DNA of 64,000 bases. Source: Streptomyces jeddahensis (GTDB taxonomy: Bacteria > Actinomycetota > Actinomycetes > Streptomycetales > Streptomycetaceae). The first letter of the stretch is position 1, and every line of letters begins with the position of its first letter. Shown piece by piece: positions 33,852-42,837 of this stretch. The DNA is taken from positions 1-64,000 of the forward strand of contig NZ_LOHS01000043.1 in NCBI RefSeq assembly GCF_001642995.1. The letters run 5' to 3'. Below the pieces are notes generated by a model. That model made no database searches, was not told the DNA's origin, and saw only the letters and a list, made by a program, of their open reading frames with translations. Both the position numbers and the translations under genes were made by a program.

Positions 33852-34799
33852 TCAGAAGGCGGCGCGGAGCAGGGGTTCGCCGTGGTCGGCGGCCGCCCAT
33901 CGCCGGGTCGCGCGTTCGAGCTTGTCGGGGTTGGCCTGGTTGCGGACGGCGGCGATGCCCTCGGCGGTGACCTCCAGGCACATGACGCCGATGACCCGGC
34001 CGTCGAGGACCGCCACGAGGGCGGGCTCGCCGTTGGCGGTCGTGGCGTAGACGTCGGGCGAGCCGCCGACCAGGGCGCGCTTGGCCTTGCTGGGCTTGAA
34101 CAGGCCCCGCATGAACGTCGCCACCGCGAGAGCGCCCTCGAACGCCTTGGTGCGGGCCGGGACCTTGCCGCCGCCGTCGCCGATCGAGACGGCGTCCTGG
34201 GTGAGCAGCCGCACGAGCGGCTCGGTCCGGCCGCTGGCGGCGGCCGCGAGGAACTCGTCGATGATCCGCCGGGCGGCGGCCTCGTCGATCTCGGCGCGGG
34301 CCTTGCCGTCCGCGACGTGCTTCTTGGCGCGATGGAAGATCTGCTGGCTGGCTGCCTCGGTGATGTCGAGGATCCCGGCGATCTCCCGGTGCGGATAGTC
34401 GAAGGCCTCCCGCAGTACGTACACCACGCGCTCGTTGGGCGAGAGGCGCTCCAGCACGACGAGGACCGCGTACGAGACCGATTCGCGCTGTTCGGCGGTG
34501 TCGGCCGGGCCGAGCATCGGGTCTCCGGCGAGCAGCGGCTCGGGCAGCCATTGGCCCACATAGGTCTCGCGCCGCGCGCGGGCCGAAGTGAGCTGGTTGA
34601 GGCACAGGTTGGTGAGAACCTTCGTCAGCCAGGCCTCGGGGACCTCGATGTGGTCGGCACCGGCGGCCTGCCAGCGCAGGAACGTCTCCTGCACGGCGTC
34701 CTCGGCCTCACTCGCGGAGCCGAGCAGGCGGTAGGCGATGGCCTCCAAGCGGGGCCTGGAGGCCTCGAACCGTTCCACGTCGCTCATGGTGAGGGCCAT
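33852..34799 (-). CDS. ECF41-type sigma factor with SnoaL-like C-terminal domain
   Basis: The 315-residue protein has sigma-2 (ASRPRLEAIAYRLLGSASEAEDAVQETFLRW) and sigma-4 (LSPNERVVYVLREAFDYPHREIAGILDITEAASQQIFHRAKKHV) regions with the WLPEP linker, then a long SnoaL-like extension carrying DGGGKV and NPDKL, the known ECF41 signature. In this group the C-terminal extension replaces an anti-sigma factor. The downstream oxidoreductase is the classic kind of partner gene. The ATG at 34799 has a weak AGGAT upstream; ATG 34787 is possible. Confidence 0.92.
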   Translation of the reverse strand: MALTMSDVERFEASRPRLEAIAYRLLGSASEAEDAVQETFLRWQAAGADHIEVPEAWLTKVLTNLCLNQLTSARARRETYVGQWLPEPLLAGDPMLGPADTAEQRESVSYAVLVVLERLSPNERVVYVLREAFDYPHREIAGILDITEAASQQIFHRAKKHVADGKARAEIDEAAARRIIDEFLAAAASGRTEPLVRLLTQDAVSIGDGGGKVPARTKAFEGALAVATFMRGLFKPSKAKRALVGGSPDVYATTANGEPALVAVLDGRVIGVMCLEVTAEGIAAVRNQANPDKLERATRRWAAADHGEPLLRAAF

Positions 34800-34835
34800 G
34801 GCCCGGATCCTAGACGTGCCAGGCGTCGTGAGGCA

Positions 34836-34869
34836 GGGGGGCACCTCCCGGACGGAGTCTGGGGGAGGG
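34836..34869. repeat. Palindromic intergenic repeat, copy 1
   Basis: GGGGGCACCTCCC...TCTGGGGGAGGGA can form a hairpin-like structure. A near-copy lies in inverse orientation at 63338-63368. Similar short GGGCACCTCCC/TGGGGGAGGG elements are commonly scattered between Streptomyces genes. Confidence 0.65.
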
Positions 34870-35021
34870 ACTCGGACTCACTCGCCTAGCTGTCGCGGCG
34901 CGCGACGACCGCTGCACTGCGGCCCCCGGTGGCTGCTGCGTCCGGCACAGCCGGGCACCCTGACGGGCCTCAGGCGCCCTGTCCGGCCGAGCCCCTGAAT
35001 GAAACTTTGTGTGCAGAAGTG

Positions 35022-35051
35022 TTGACCCCTGTTCGAATTGTCTTCTAGTTT
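35022..35051 (+). promoter_or_regulatory. Putative housekeeping promoter of the GH5 gene
   Basis: TTGACC-N18-TAGTTT lies 72 bases upstream of the GTG start of the GH5 gene. Confidence 0.55.
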
Positions 35052-35122
35052 GCGGGAGCCATTCGAGCCGCCGCTCTGTGTCCGCGAGTTTTCGCGAATG
35101 CAACTGCTCAGAAAGGGATGTC

Positions 35123-36166
35123 GTGTCACGAAGAAACCCTCGCCGGACAGCGTGCCTCGGTGCACTGCTGGCCTGCGTCACGGCATTCGGCGGAGCACTC
35201 GCCTCCCCCGCGTCCGCCTCCCCCGAATCCACCTCATCGCCCGAGGCGGCGGTGCCGCCCGTCAGCGACTTCCACGGGGTCAACTGGGCCGACCCGCGCG
35301 ACAACTACGCCGATGACGCGGTCGTGCCCTCGGGCCTGTCCACCTCCGACAGTTACGCCACCGTCTACGCCAAGTCCGAGGCGATCATCAGCGGGTTCGC
35401 CAAGCTGGGCGCCAACACCGTCCGGCTGCCGGTCAACCCCACCTCCGTGAACGGCCCCTTCTGGAAGTCGTACCGGGGAGCGATCGACGCCGCCACCGAC
35501 CAGGGCTTCAAGGTCATCCTGGGCTACTGGGAGGCCGACAACGCCAAGGACGGCAAGATCGACAACCAGGCGGCCTGGGACCAGATGTGGGCGCGGATCA
35601 CCTCCGCCTACGGACGCAACTCCAAGGTGTACTTCGAGCCGATGAACGAGCCGTTCGGCTACACCGCGCAGGAGTGGACCGACATCGCCGCGAAGTGGGT
35701 CCAGGCCCACGGCAACGTGCCCCGCGACCGGATACTGATCGGCGGGTACAAGTACAGCGAGGACGTCAAGCCGGTGTGCGCCGACCCGCGCCTCAAGGGC
35801 ACCCGTCTCGCCCTGCACAACTACGGCTTCTGGCACACCGACTGGACCAGCGTCGACCAGTGGAAGCAGGACTTCAAGCAGCGCATCGGCGACTGCGCCT
35901 CGCGGACCATCCTCGACGAGTTCGGCGCCACCATGACGTCCGGCCTGGACTACAACGGCCCGGTCAACGGCTCCAACGAGATCGCCTACATCCAGGCGGC
36001 CACCGACACCATCCGTGAACTCGGCCTGGGCTCGGTCTACTGGCCCGGCCTGCGCAACGGCGACACCTACTCCCTCACCACCCTCCAGGGCACGGGCACC
36101 GACCTCAGCCTGAAGGTGAACAACCAGAGTGGGCTGGACCGCCTGCACTGGGCCTGGAGGCAGTAA
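35123..36166 (+). CDS. Secreted GH5-family glycoside hydrolase (endoglucanase-like)
   Basis: The GTG at 35123 is chosen for the AAAGGGA before it and the signal peptide it gives (RRNPRRTACLGALLACVTAFGGALASPASAS). The 347-residue enzyme has the clan A catalytic residues: acid/base Glu176 in FEPMNEPFG and nucleophile Glu266 in ILDEFGA, plus conserved HNYGFWHT. There is no carbohydrate-binding module. It should cut beta-1,4-glucan or mannan outside the cell. It ends before a strong terminator, so it is monocistronic. Confidence 0.9.
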   Translation: MSRRNPRRTACLGALLACVTAFGGALASPASASPESTSSPEAAVPPVSDFHGVNWADPRDNYADDAVVPSGLSTSDSYATVYAKSEAIISGFAKLGANTVRLPVNPTSVNGPFWKSYRGAIDAATDQGFKVILGYWEADNAKDGKIDNQAAWDQMWARITSAYGRNSKVYFEPMNEPFGYTAQEWTDIAAKWVQAHGNVPRDRILIGGYKYSEDVKPVCADPRLKGTRLALHNYGFWHTDWTSVDQWKQDFKQRIGDCASRTILDEFGATMTSGLDYNGPVNGSNEIAYIQAATDTIRELGLGSVYWPGLRNGDTYSLTTLQGTGTDLSLKVNNQSGLDRLHWAWRQ

Positions 36167-36190
36167 CCGGCGATGACCGGCGTGACCCCC

Positions 36191-36229
36191 GGGGCGTCCT
36201 CGTGGCTGAGCCACGAGGACGCCCCTTTT
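36191..36229 (+). terminator. Rho-independent terminator of the GH5 gene
   Basis: A perfect 15-bp stem (GGGGCGTCCTCGTGG/CCACGAGGACGCCCC) with loop CTGAG is followed by TTTT. Confidence 0.92.
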
Positions 36230-36364
36230 CTGCGACCACCGGGCGTTGTTCACCGCTGCGGAACGGGTGGCTGAACAATCCGTGTCCGCGCTGAACTGGG
36301 CCTACGGTGCCGGGATCCGGCCCGCCAAGACGGGATCGCAGCGCGCACGGAGAGAGGTCGTTGG

Positions 36365-37258
36365 ATGTTCAAAAGGGGCAGCGTCACCGTGCTGGCCGCC
36401 GGGCTGGTTCTGGCCGTCGGCGGCTGCGGGAGCGGTACGGACGAGAAGGCCGCCCACGCGTCCGGCAAGAAGTCGGCCGAGCCGGCACCGGCACGGCCGC
36501 CGTCCAAGGAACTGGTGGAGTGGGTCGGCGGCATGTGCGAGTCGACGAGCGCCCTCAAGGATCTTCGGGCGGAGAGTGCGGCCGATCTGAAGGAAATCCG
36601 CGAGTCCGGGCAGTCCGCCCAATTCCTCGCCGTCAGCTACCTGTCCCAGACACCGACGGCGGTGGAGGACGTGGAAAGCGATCTGAAGGGCCTCGACCCG
36701 TCGGGCGTTCCCGCGGCAGACCGGCTGCTCGACGCCTGGCTGAAGAAGCTGAAGGGCGTCACCGCCGAACTCGACGAGGTGTCGCCCGGTGATGCCCTCG
36801 ACGACGCCGAGGGCATCACCGCGGGCGTCGACAAGCTCGTTCAGTCCCTCACCCCGCCCAAGCCCGACCTGCCCGCGCTGACGAAGAAGGATTCGCAGCT
36901 CGCGGCCGCGTACAAGCGTGCGGAGCAGTGCGCTCCGGGCTGGAAGCCCGGCGAGGAGGCCGAGGACACGGCCTCGCCCGCGCCCACGGGCCCGCTGCCC
37001 AAGGCGGCGGACGGCAAGAACACCGACGCGTGCTCGGACGGCGAGTGCGAGGTCCTGGTGACCTCGCCGGGGTGGATCACGGCGAACGGGCTGGACGTGC
37101 ATGTCATCCCGGGGGACGACTCCGTCACGTTCGAGACGCCGAGCTCCGTGATGCGGCTCGGTGGCGCGGGCGGTGTGGCCAAGTGGGGCGACGATCTGAA
37201 GGTCACCGTCGTCGCGCAGAACAAGGACGGCGCCGTGCTGAAGTTCACCGTCCCCTAG
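36365..37258 (+). CDS. Putative lipoprotein of unknown function
   Basis: The 297-residue product starts with a lipobox signal (LVLAVGGC, Cys21), then a Lys/Ala/Pro linker, a helical domain (about 48-190) and a C-terminal beta domain (about 225-297, ITANGLDVHVIPGDDSVTF...). It should be anchored on the outer face of the membrane. I do not recognise the domain. It converges with the nSTAND gene, whose stop lies 45 bases beyond. Confidence 0.8.
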   Translation: MFKRGSVTVLAAGLVLAVGGCGSGTDEKAAHASGKKSAEPAPARPPSKELVEWVGGMCESTSALKDLRAESAADLKEIRESGQSAQFLAVSYLSQTPTAVEDVESDLKGLDPSGVPAADRLLDAWLKKLKGVTAELDEVSPGDALDDAEGITAGVDKLVQSLTPPKPDLPALTKKDSQLAAAYKRAEQCAPGWKPGEEAEDTASPAPTGPLPKAADGKNTDACSDGECEVLVTSPGWITANGLDVHVIPGDDSVTFETPSSVMRLGGAGGVAKWGDDLKVTVVAQNKDGAVLKFTVP

Positions 37259-37303
37259 TTCACCATCCCTTGAGCACCCCTGACGGCCCTGAGCCCTGCA
37301 CGC

Positions 37304-40300
37304 TCAGCGCCTCCCGCACACCTCCTGGTACCCGAGTCGCGGCAGGTGCTCCTCCCATACGGCGCGGGTGAGGACGCCGCCGGTGCGGTCGCAGACGTGG
37401 TCCGCCGCGCGGTCCGCGTCCAGGGTCCACACCCGGGCCGTCAGGTCGTAGCTCGCGGAGGCGAGGGCGTCGCCCTCCGGGCTGAACGCGACGGAGGTGA
37501 CGGTCTCGAGATGGCCGGTGAGTTCCTGGCCGGCGGGCTCGGCACGGGCCGGGTCGGCCACGTCCCACAGGCGCACCGTGCCGTCCTCGCTGCCGGTGGC
37601 CAGAGTGCGGCCGTCGGGGGCGAAGGCCACGGTCCTGACCGGCCCGCGGTGTCCGGCCAGCTCCTCCCCCACCGGGCGTGCCCGGTCCGCCTGTTCCACG
37701 TCCCACAGCCGCACCGTACGGTCGTCGCTGCCCGTCGCCAGAGTCTTCCCGTCCGGGGCGAAGGCCACCTCGTTGACCTGCTCGTCGTGCCCGGTGAGGG
37801 CGGTGCCTGCGGGCCGTGCCCGCGCCCCGTCGCCCACGCGCCACAGGCGCGCAGTGTCGTCCTCGCTGCCGGTGGCCAGGGTGCGGCCGTCCGGTGCGAA
37901 GGCCACGGACGTGACGGCGTCCGTGTGGCCGCGCAGCGGTTCGCCGAGCGGCCGTACGCGGTCCGGCCGCCGTACGTCCCACAGCCGCACCGTGTCGTCG
38001 CCTCCACCGGTGGCCAGCGTCCGGCCGTCCGGGGCGAACGCGACGGCGAGGGCGCCACCGTCGTGCGCGTCCAGCGGTTCGCCGAGCGGGGCGGGACGTT
38101 CGGGAGCTGAGACATCCCACAGCCGTACGGTGCCGTCCGCCGAGCCGCTGGCCACCGTACGACTGTCGGGGGCGAACGCGACGGCCAGCACCTCGTCCTC
38201 GTGGCCGGTGAGCGTCCGCAGGAGGCGGCGCGGGCGGTCCGGCCGGCGTACGTCCCACAGGCGGATCAGCCCGTCGTCGGTACTGGCGGCGGCGAGCAGG
38301 CGGCCGTCGGGGCTGTAGGCGACGGCGGTCAGGGGGTTGGTGAAGTCGGTGAGGACGGTCGGCGGCCGGTGCCACAGGCGGACGCTGCCGTCGGCGCCGG
38401 TGCTGGCGAGGGTACGGCCGTCGCGGCTGAAGGCCACGTCCCACACGGCCTCCGTGTGGCCGGTCAGGGGCTCCCCGAGCTGCTGCGGGTAGGCGGGGTT
38501 GGCCACGTTCCACAGGATCGGCGCGTCGTCCTCGCCCGCGGTCGCCAGGGTCTCGCCGTCGGGAGTGAACGCCACCGACATGACGGGCGCGGTGTGCTCG
38601 GTGAGCGGTTCGCCCAGCGGCTTCAGGCGGCCCGGGTCGGATGCGTCCCAGAGCCGTACGGTCTCGTCGAAGCCGCCCGTGGCCAGCGTCCGGCCGTCCG
38701 GGGAGAAGGCCAGCGTCCAGACGGGGGCGGTGTGGGCGCGCAGCGGCTTGCCGAGCGGTGCGATCCCGGTACCGTCGTCCTCGCTGAACCGCCACATCCG
38801 TACGGTGCCGTCGTATCCGGCCGTGGCCAGCGTGTCCCCGTCGGGGGCGAAGGCGACGGCGCGGACGCTGCCCGTCTCGGACTCGTGGGCCTGGGCGGGC
38901 TCGCCGAGCGGCGCGGGCCGGGCCGGGTCGCTCAGGTCCCACAGCCGTACGGTCCCGTCGTCGCCGGCGGTGGCCAGCGTCCGGCCTTCGGGGGCGAAGG
39001 CGACGGAGACGATGTTCTCCTCGTCGTGGCTGATCAGCGGCCTGCCGAGGGCGCGGGGCCGCTCCCGGTCGCGTACGTCCCACAGCTGGATGCCGCCGCC
39101 TTTGCCGGTGGCCACCAGCAGGTCTCGGTCCGCCGGCGCGAAGGCGACCGCGCCGACCGGGCCCGTGGGGAGTCGCAGCGGTTCGCCCAAGGCCCTCCCG
39201 GCGGTGTCCCACAGCCGGACCGTGCGGTCGTGGCCGCCGCTGGCGAGGGTGCGGCCGTCGGGTGCGTACGCCACGGAGCTGACGACACCGTCGTGCCCGG
39301 GCAGCCGCGTGGCCAGCACCCGGCCCGCGTCCGAGGCCAGCCGGGTGCGCAGGTCCGGTGTGGAGCGCATGCGGTACGCGGCGACGTCGAGCCGGGCGGC
39401 CAGCCCGGCGTCGGTCTCGCGGACGCGGTCGGCCTCGGCGGTGAGACGGCCGAAGACGGCTTCGTCCCGCTCGGCCTGCGCCGCTTCGCGTGCCTGGAGG
39501 GCGACGACGGCGGTGCCGGTGGCGAGCAGCACGAGCGCGGCGAGTACGGCCACGACCGTGCGGCGCAGTCGCGCGGCGCGGCGCCGGCGCCGGATCGAGG
39601 CGGTGAGGAACTGCCGCTCCAGCGGGGTGAGTTCCTCGCTGCGGTGGTTCTCCCGTGCGGCGTCCTGCGGGAAGGCGTCGCGGGCGGCGTGCAGACGGGA
39701 GCCGGCGTAGAGCGCGGCGTTCTCCCGGCCGAGCGCCTCCCAGGTGCGGGCCGCCTCGGAGAGCGAGCGGTGGACGCGCAGCCGGTCGCGTTCGGCGTCG
39801 ATCCATGCGCGCAGGCGGGGCCAGGCGGTGATGAGGGCTTCGTGGGCGAGGTCGACGGTGCCGTCGTCGAAGGTGATGAGGCGGGCCCGGACCAGGCGTT
39901 CCAGTACCACTCGGGTGTCGGCGGGGCTGGCGAAGTCGAGTTCCGCGTGCTCGGTGGGGCGACGCGTGTCGGGTGTGCCGTCCCCAGGGGCGACGAGGCG
40001 GAGCAGGATGCGGCGGGCCAGCTCGGCCTGCGGCGCGGTGAGTTCGTCGTACACCTGCTCGGCCGTACGGACGACGGCGCCGTGAAGCCCGCCGGCCGCC
40101 TCGTACGCGGCCTCGGTCAGGACCCGGCCGCTGCGGTGGCGCCAGGTCTCCAGCAGGGCGTGCGACATCAGCGGCAGTCCGCCCGGTGCGCCCTCGACCT
40201 CGTCCAGGAGGCGGTCGGTCAGGGAGCGTTCGACGATCAGGCCGTCCGCGGCGGCCGGGCGGACGATGGCCTCCCGCAGCTCCGCGCGGCTCATCGGCCC

Positions 40301-41197
40301 AGCGAGCAGCGTGGCGTCCTGCAACGCGGCGGTGAGACCGGGGTGTTCGGCGCAGCGGCCGAGGAAGTCGGCCCGCACCGCGATGACGACGCGCAGCCGG
40401 CTGTCGGCGTCGGTGGCGGCGACGAGGCGGTCGATGAAGGCGTCCCGGTCGGCCGGGTCGGCGCCGAGGGTGTACAGCTCCTCGAACTGGTCGACGATCA
40501 GCCAGGTGTCGGCATCGGTGCCGGGTACGGGCACGAGCCGGTCGGCGTGCGTGCGCAGCGGGTCGGCACCGGGTGTGAGGATCCGTACGGCTGCGGGAGG
40601 GGTCTCGCGGTCCTCGCCGTCCCCCGGATTGCGCAGTCGTGGGATCAGGCCGGCGCGCAGCAGCGAGGACTTGCCGCTGCCGGAGGGGCCGAAGACGGCG
40701 GTGAAGCGGTGCTTGCGGTTCAGCTCGGTCAGCCGCTCCACGAGCTGGTCGCGGCCGAAGAACAGTTCCGTGTCGCCCGGTTCGAACCGGGTCAGACCGC
40801 GGTACGGCGGCCGGCAGCTCCCGTCGTCGGCGGCCTCGGCGGCCAACTCGGCCGACACCTCGCGCCAGCGCCGCTCCCACTCGATCACGTCGCCGCCGCA
40901 CGCCTTGACGTAGGCGAGCGTCACCGCGCGCGTGGGCAGCTGCTTCCCGGCCGCCGCCTGCGACAGGGTGGTCACCCCGTACCGCGCCCGCTGGGCCATC
41001 ACCCGGTACGTGGGCTTGCCCGCGGACTCGCGCAGCGCGCGCAGTTCGGCGGCGAAGCGCGGCACCGGTCCGGCCGCCGGATCCAGCTCGCCCTCGGTGC
41101 GCCCCGGCCCTGGTTGTCCCGACACGTGCCCGCCCGTCCCCTCTTTCACCCTCGATGGACTTTCCGACGAATCGGTAGGCAGGACACGGGGGTTCAC
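37304..41197 (-). CDS. XRE-nSTAND-WD40 repeat protein
   Basis: The 1297-residue protein has an N-terminal helix-turn-helix (about 46-105), an nSTAND1 NTPase with Walker A GPSGSGKSS (170-178) and Walker B TWLIVDQFEE (231-240), helical bundles, a single membrane helix near 545-565 (VVAVLAALVLLATG), and 14 WD40 repeats forming two seven-blade propellers to the C-terminus (DGRTLATGSEDGTVRLWDV type). STAND NTPases act as signal-triggered switches; several bacterial ones are phage sensors, and Streptomyces has many of unknown role. GTG 41197 is used (GAGGA upstream); GTG 41125 is a possible start. Confidence 0.9.
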   Translation of the reverse strand: MNPRVLPTDSSESPSRVKEGTGGHVSGQPGPGRTEGELDPAAGPVPRFAAELRALRESAGKPTYRVMAQRARYGVTTLSQAAAGKQLPTRAVTLAYVKACGGDVIEWERRWREVSAELAAEAADDGSCRPPYRGLTRFEPGDTELFFGRDQLVERLTELNRKHRFTAVFGPSGSGKSSLLRAGLIPRLRNPGDGEDRETPPAAVRILTPGADPLRTHADRLVPVPGTDADTWLIVDQFEELYTLGADPADRDAFIDRLVAATDADSRLRVVIAVRADFLGRCAEHPGLTAALQDATLLAGPMSRAELREAIVRPAAADGLIVERSLTDRLLDEVEGAPGGLPLMSHALLETWRHRSGRVLTEAAYEAAGGLHGAVVRTAEQVYDELTAPQAELARRILLRLVAPGDGTPDTRRPTEHAELDFASPADTRVVLERLVRARLITFDDGTVDLAHEALITAWPRLRAWIDAERDRLRVHRSLSEAARTWEALGRENAALYAGSRLHAARDAFPQDAARENHRSEELTPLERQFLTASIRRRRRAARLRRTVVAVLAALVLLATGTAVVALQAREAAQAERDEAVFGRLTAEADRVRETDAGLAARLDVAAYRMRSTPDLRTRLASDAGRVLATRLPGHDGVVSSVAYAPDGRTLASGGHDRTVRLWDTAGRALGEPLRLPTGPVGAVAFAPADRDLLVATGKGGGIQLWDVRDRERPRALGRPLISHDEENIVSVAFAPEGRTLATAGDDGTVRLWDLSDPARPAPLGEPAQAHESETGSVRAVAFAPDGDTLATAGYDGTVRMWRFSEDDGTGIAPLGKPLRAHTAPVWTLAFSPDGRTLATGGFDETVRLWDASDPGRLKPLGEPLTEHTAPVMSVAFTPDGETLATAGEDDAPILWNVANPAYPQQLGEPLTGHTEAVWDVAFSRDGRTLASTGADGSVRLWHRPPTVLTDFTNPLTAVAYSPDGRLLAAASTDDGLIRLWDVRRPDRPRRLLRTLTGHEDEVLAVAFAPDSRTVASGSADGTVRLWDVSAPERPAPLGEPLDAHDGGALAVAFAPDGRTLATGGGDDTVRLWDVRRPDRVRPLGEPLRGHTDAVTSVAFAPDGRTLATGSEDDTARLWRVGDGARARPAGTALTGHDEQVNEVAFAPDGKTLATGSDDRTVRLWDVEQADRARPVGEELAGHRGPVRTVAFAPDGRTLATGSEDGTVRLWDVADPARAEPAGQELTGHLETVTSVAFSPEGDALASASYDLTARVWTLDADRAADHVCDRTGGVLTRAVWEEHLPRLGYQEVCGRR

Positions 41198-41439
41198 TCA
41201 TTCCTCACGCTTCCTCCCGATCCCCGTTCGTTCGGTTTCGCGCCTTCAGGTTGTTCAGCGCCGGGAGAGGACCTGCTGAACAACGGCGTACGGCGGTCGA
41301 ATGACTCGAGGGACGTGGCCCGGACGGGCCATGGCGCGGTCCGAGCCCCGCGAGGGGAGGGTTCGGGCCGCTCCCCTGATCCGCAGTCCACACACTCACA
41401 TCCGCAATCCGCACACGCACGACACGCTGAAGGGGAGTC

Positions 41440-42297
41440 ATGCACGGACGACTTCGCGCCCGGCACCTCGCCGTGGGGTTCGGCGCGGGGGCACTCGCGG
41501 TGACGCTTACGGCGTCCACGGCGACCGCCGCCCCCGACCCTCCGACGACCGCCGCCGAACGGTACGGCTGGGGCGACCCGCTGCCCGAGTGGTCGGACGA
41601 GTTCGACTACGGCTCCGAGGCCGACCCCGCCCTACCGGACCGCGACAAGTGGCGCCTGGCGGGCGGCGGCCCCGGCAAGTGCTGGCCCGGCCACAGCGGC
41701 AACGGCCGCCGCTGCGACGTCAACACCCGCGTCGTCGGCGGCGTACTGCGCATGACCGGCGAGGCGAACGGCGACACCGGGTGGCTCGCCTCGCCGTACG
41801 GCCAGCAGTACGGCCGGTGGGAGGCCCGCGTACGCTCCCGGGCCACCGCCCCCGACAACGGGCGGCCGTACCACCCGCTGCTGATCCTGTGGCCGGACTC
41901 GAACGAGCACCCTGAGGACGGCGAGTACGACTACCTGGAGAACGGCGCCCCGGGCGAGCAGTGCGCCGAGGCGTTCCTGCACTACCCGCACCCCGAAGGC
42001 GTGCCCGTGCAGCAGGAGTTCGCGCAGAAGTGCGGCGTGGACCTGTCGCAGTGGCACAACGTCGCCATCGAGTGGACCCCGGACCACGTGCGCGGATTCA
42101 TCGACGGCGAGGAGTGGTTCCGCTTCTCCGGCGGCGCGACCGAGGACCGCGACTGCATCCAGTGCGCCCCGTCCATGCACCAGATCATCCAGCTCGACAA
42201 CTTCCACGGGGACGACCTGCAGAGCGCCGTCTACGAAGTGGACTGGGCCCGGGTCTACGACCTGCCGGGCCTTCCGGACAACGAAAGCGAGAGGTGA
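41440..42297 (+). CDS. Secreted GH16-family glycoside hydrolase
   Basis: The 285-residue protein has a signal peptide (to about TATA-AP, 31) and one GH16 jelly-roll domain with the catalytic ExDxxE motif GEYDYLENG (Glu162, Asp164, Glu167), preceded by the family-typical YGRWEARVRSR. It should cleave beta-1,3 or mixed glucans or galactans; the exact substrate cannot be read. AAGGGGAG precedes the ATG. Two membrane-protein genes follow closely and may be co-transcribed. Confidence 0.88.
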   Translation: MHGRLRARHLAVGFGAGALAVTLTASTATAAPDPPTTAAERYGWGDPLPEWSDEFDYGSEADPALPDRDKWRLAGGGPGKCWPGHSGNGRRCDVNTRVVGGVLRMTGEANGDTGWLASPYGQQYGRWEARVRSRATAPDNGRPYHPLLILWPDSNEHPEDGEYDYLENGAPGEQCAEAFLHYPHPEGVPVQQEFAQKCGVDLSQWHNVAIEWTPDHVRGFIDGEEWFRFSGGATEDRDCIQCAPSMHQIIQLDNFHGDDLQSAVYEVDWARVYDLPGLPDNESER

Positions 42298-42303
42298 TCC
42301 GCG

Positions 42304-42831
42304 ATGCAGAGCTCTCCGTATCAGCCCGGTCAGGCCGGTCAGCCCGGTCAGCCCGGCCAGGTCGATCTGCCCGGTCAGCCCGGCCAGCCCGAGAAGGTGC
42401 GCATGCCCGGGGCCCTCATCGCCGTTCTCGTGCTCGTCAGCGCGCACGCGCTGGGCGCGGTCTTCGGCGGCTGGGCGATCCTCGATGAGAACCAGAACAA
42501 ACAGGACCACGGGCAGGACCTGCTTCTGCCGTGGAGCATGGCCTGGTTCGTGGCGCTGTTCTGCTGGGCGCTGGCGGCGCTCCAGGTCGTCTGCGTCGTA
42601 CTGGCTCGCAGGCGCCGCACCTGGGTCCGTGTGGTGCTCATCGTCTGCCTGTCCTTCGTGGCGCTGTCGACGGTCTTCGCCTTCCTCGGCTCGCTGGCCT
42701 CCGGGGCACCCAGCCTCGCGGTGTTCGTGATCGCCGGCCTCGATGTGGCGGCCCTGTGGATGGTGAGCGGCGTGAGGGGCCGCCACTACTTCTCCGTACG
42801 CAGCCCGGCGCCCACGTCGCTTCAGGGGTGA
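42304..42831 (+). CDS. Small membrane protein with Gly-Gln-Pro-rich N-terminus
   Basis: The 175-residue protein starts with a QPGQ(A/P)GQ repeat (about 6-29) and has four predicted membrane helices (about 36-62, 80-100, 108-132, 138-155). It follows the GH16 stop by 6 bases and precedes the next gene by 6 bases, so the three genes probably form an operon. Function unknown. Confidence 0.75.
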   Translation: MQSSPYQPGQAGQPGQPGQVDLPGQPGQPEKVRMPGALIAVLVLVSAHALGAVFGGWAILDENQNKQDHGQDLLLPWSMAWFVALFCWALAALQVVCVVLARRRRTWVRVVLIVCLSFVALSTVFAFLGSLASGAPSLAVFVIAGLDVAALWMVSGVRGRHYFSVRSPAPTSLQG

Positions 42832-42837
42832 TCGCTC

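Noticed and set aside
35040..35122. CebR-type TGGGAGCGCTCCCA box before the GH5 gene
   Set aside because: Only a partial GGGAGC half-site is present.
38201..41503. Long open frame (1100 codons) antisense to the nSTAND-WD40 gene
   Set aside because: A product of high G+C codon bias; its translation is low complexity and lacks domains, while the opposite strand has clear nSTAND and WD40 motifs.
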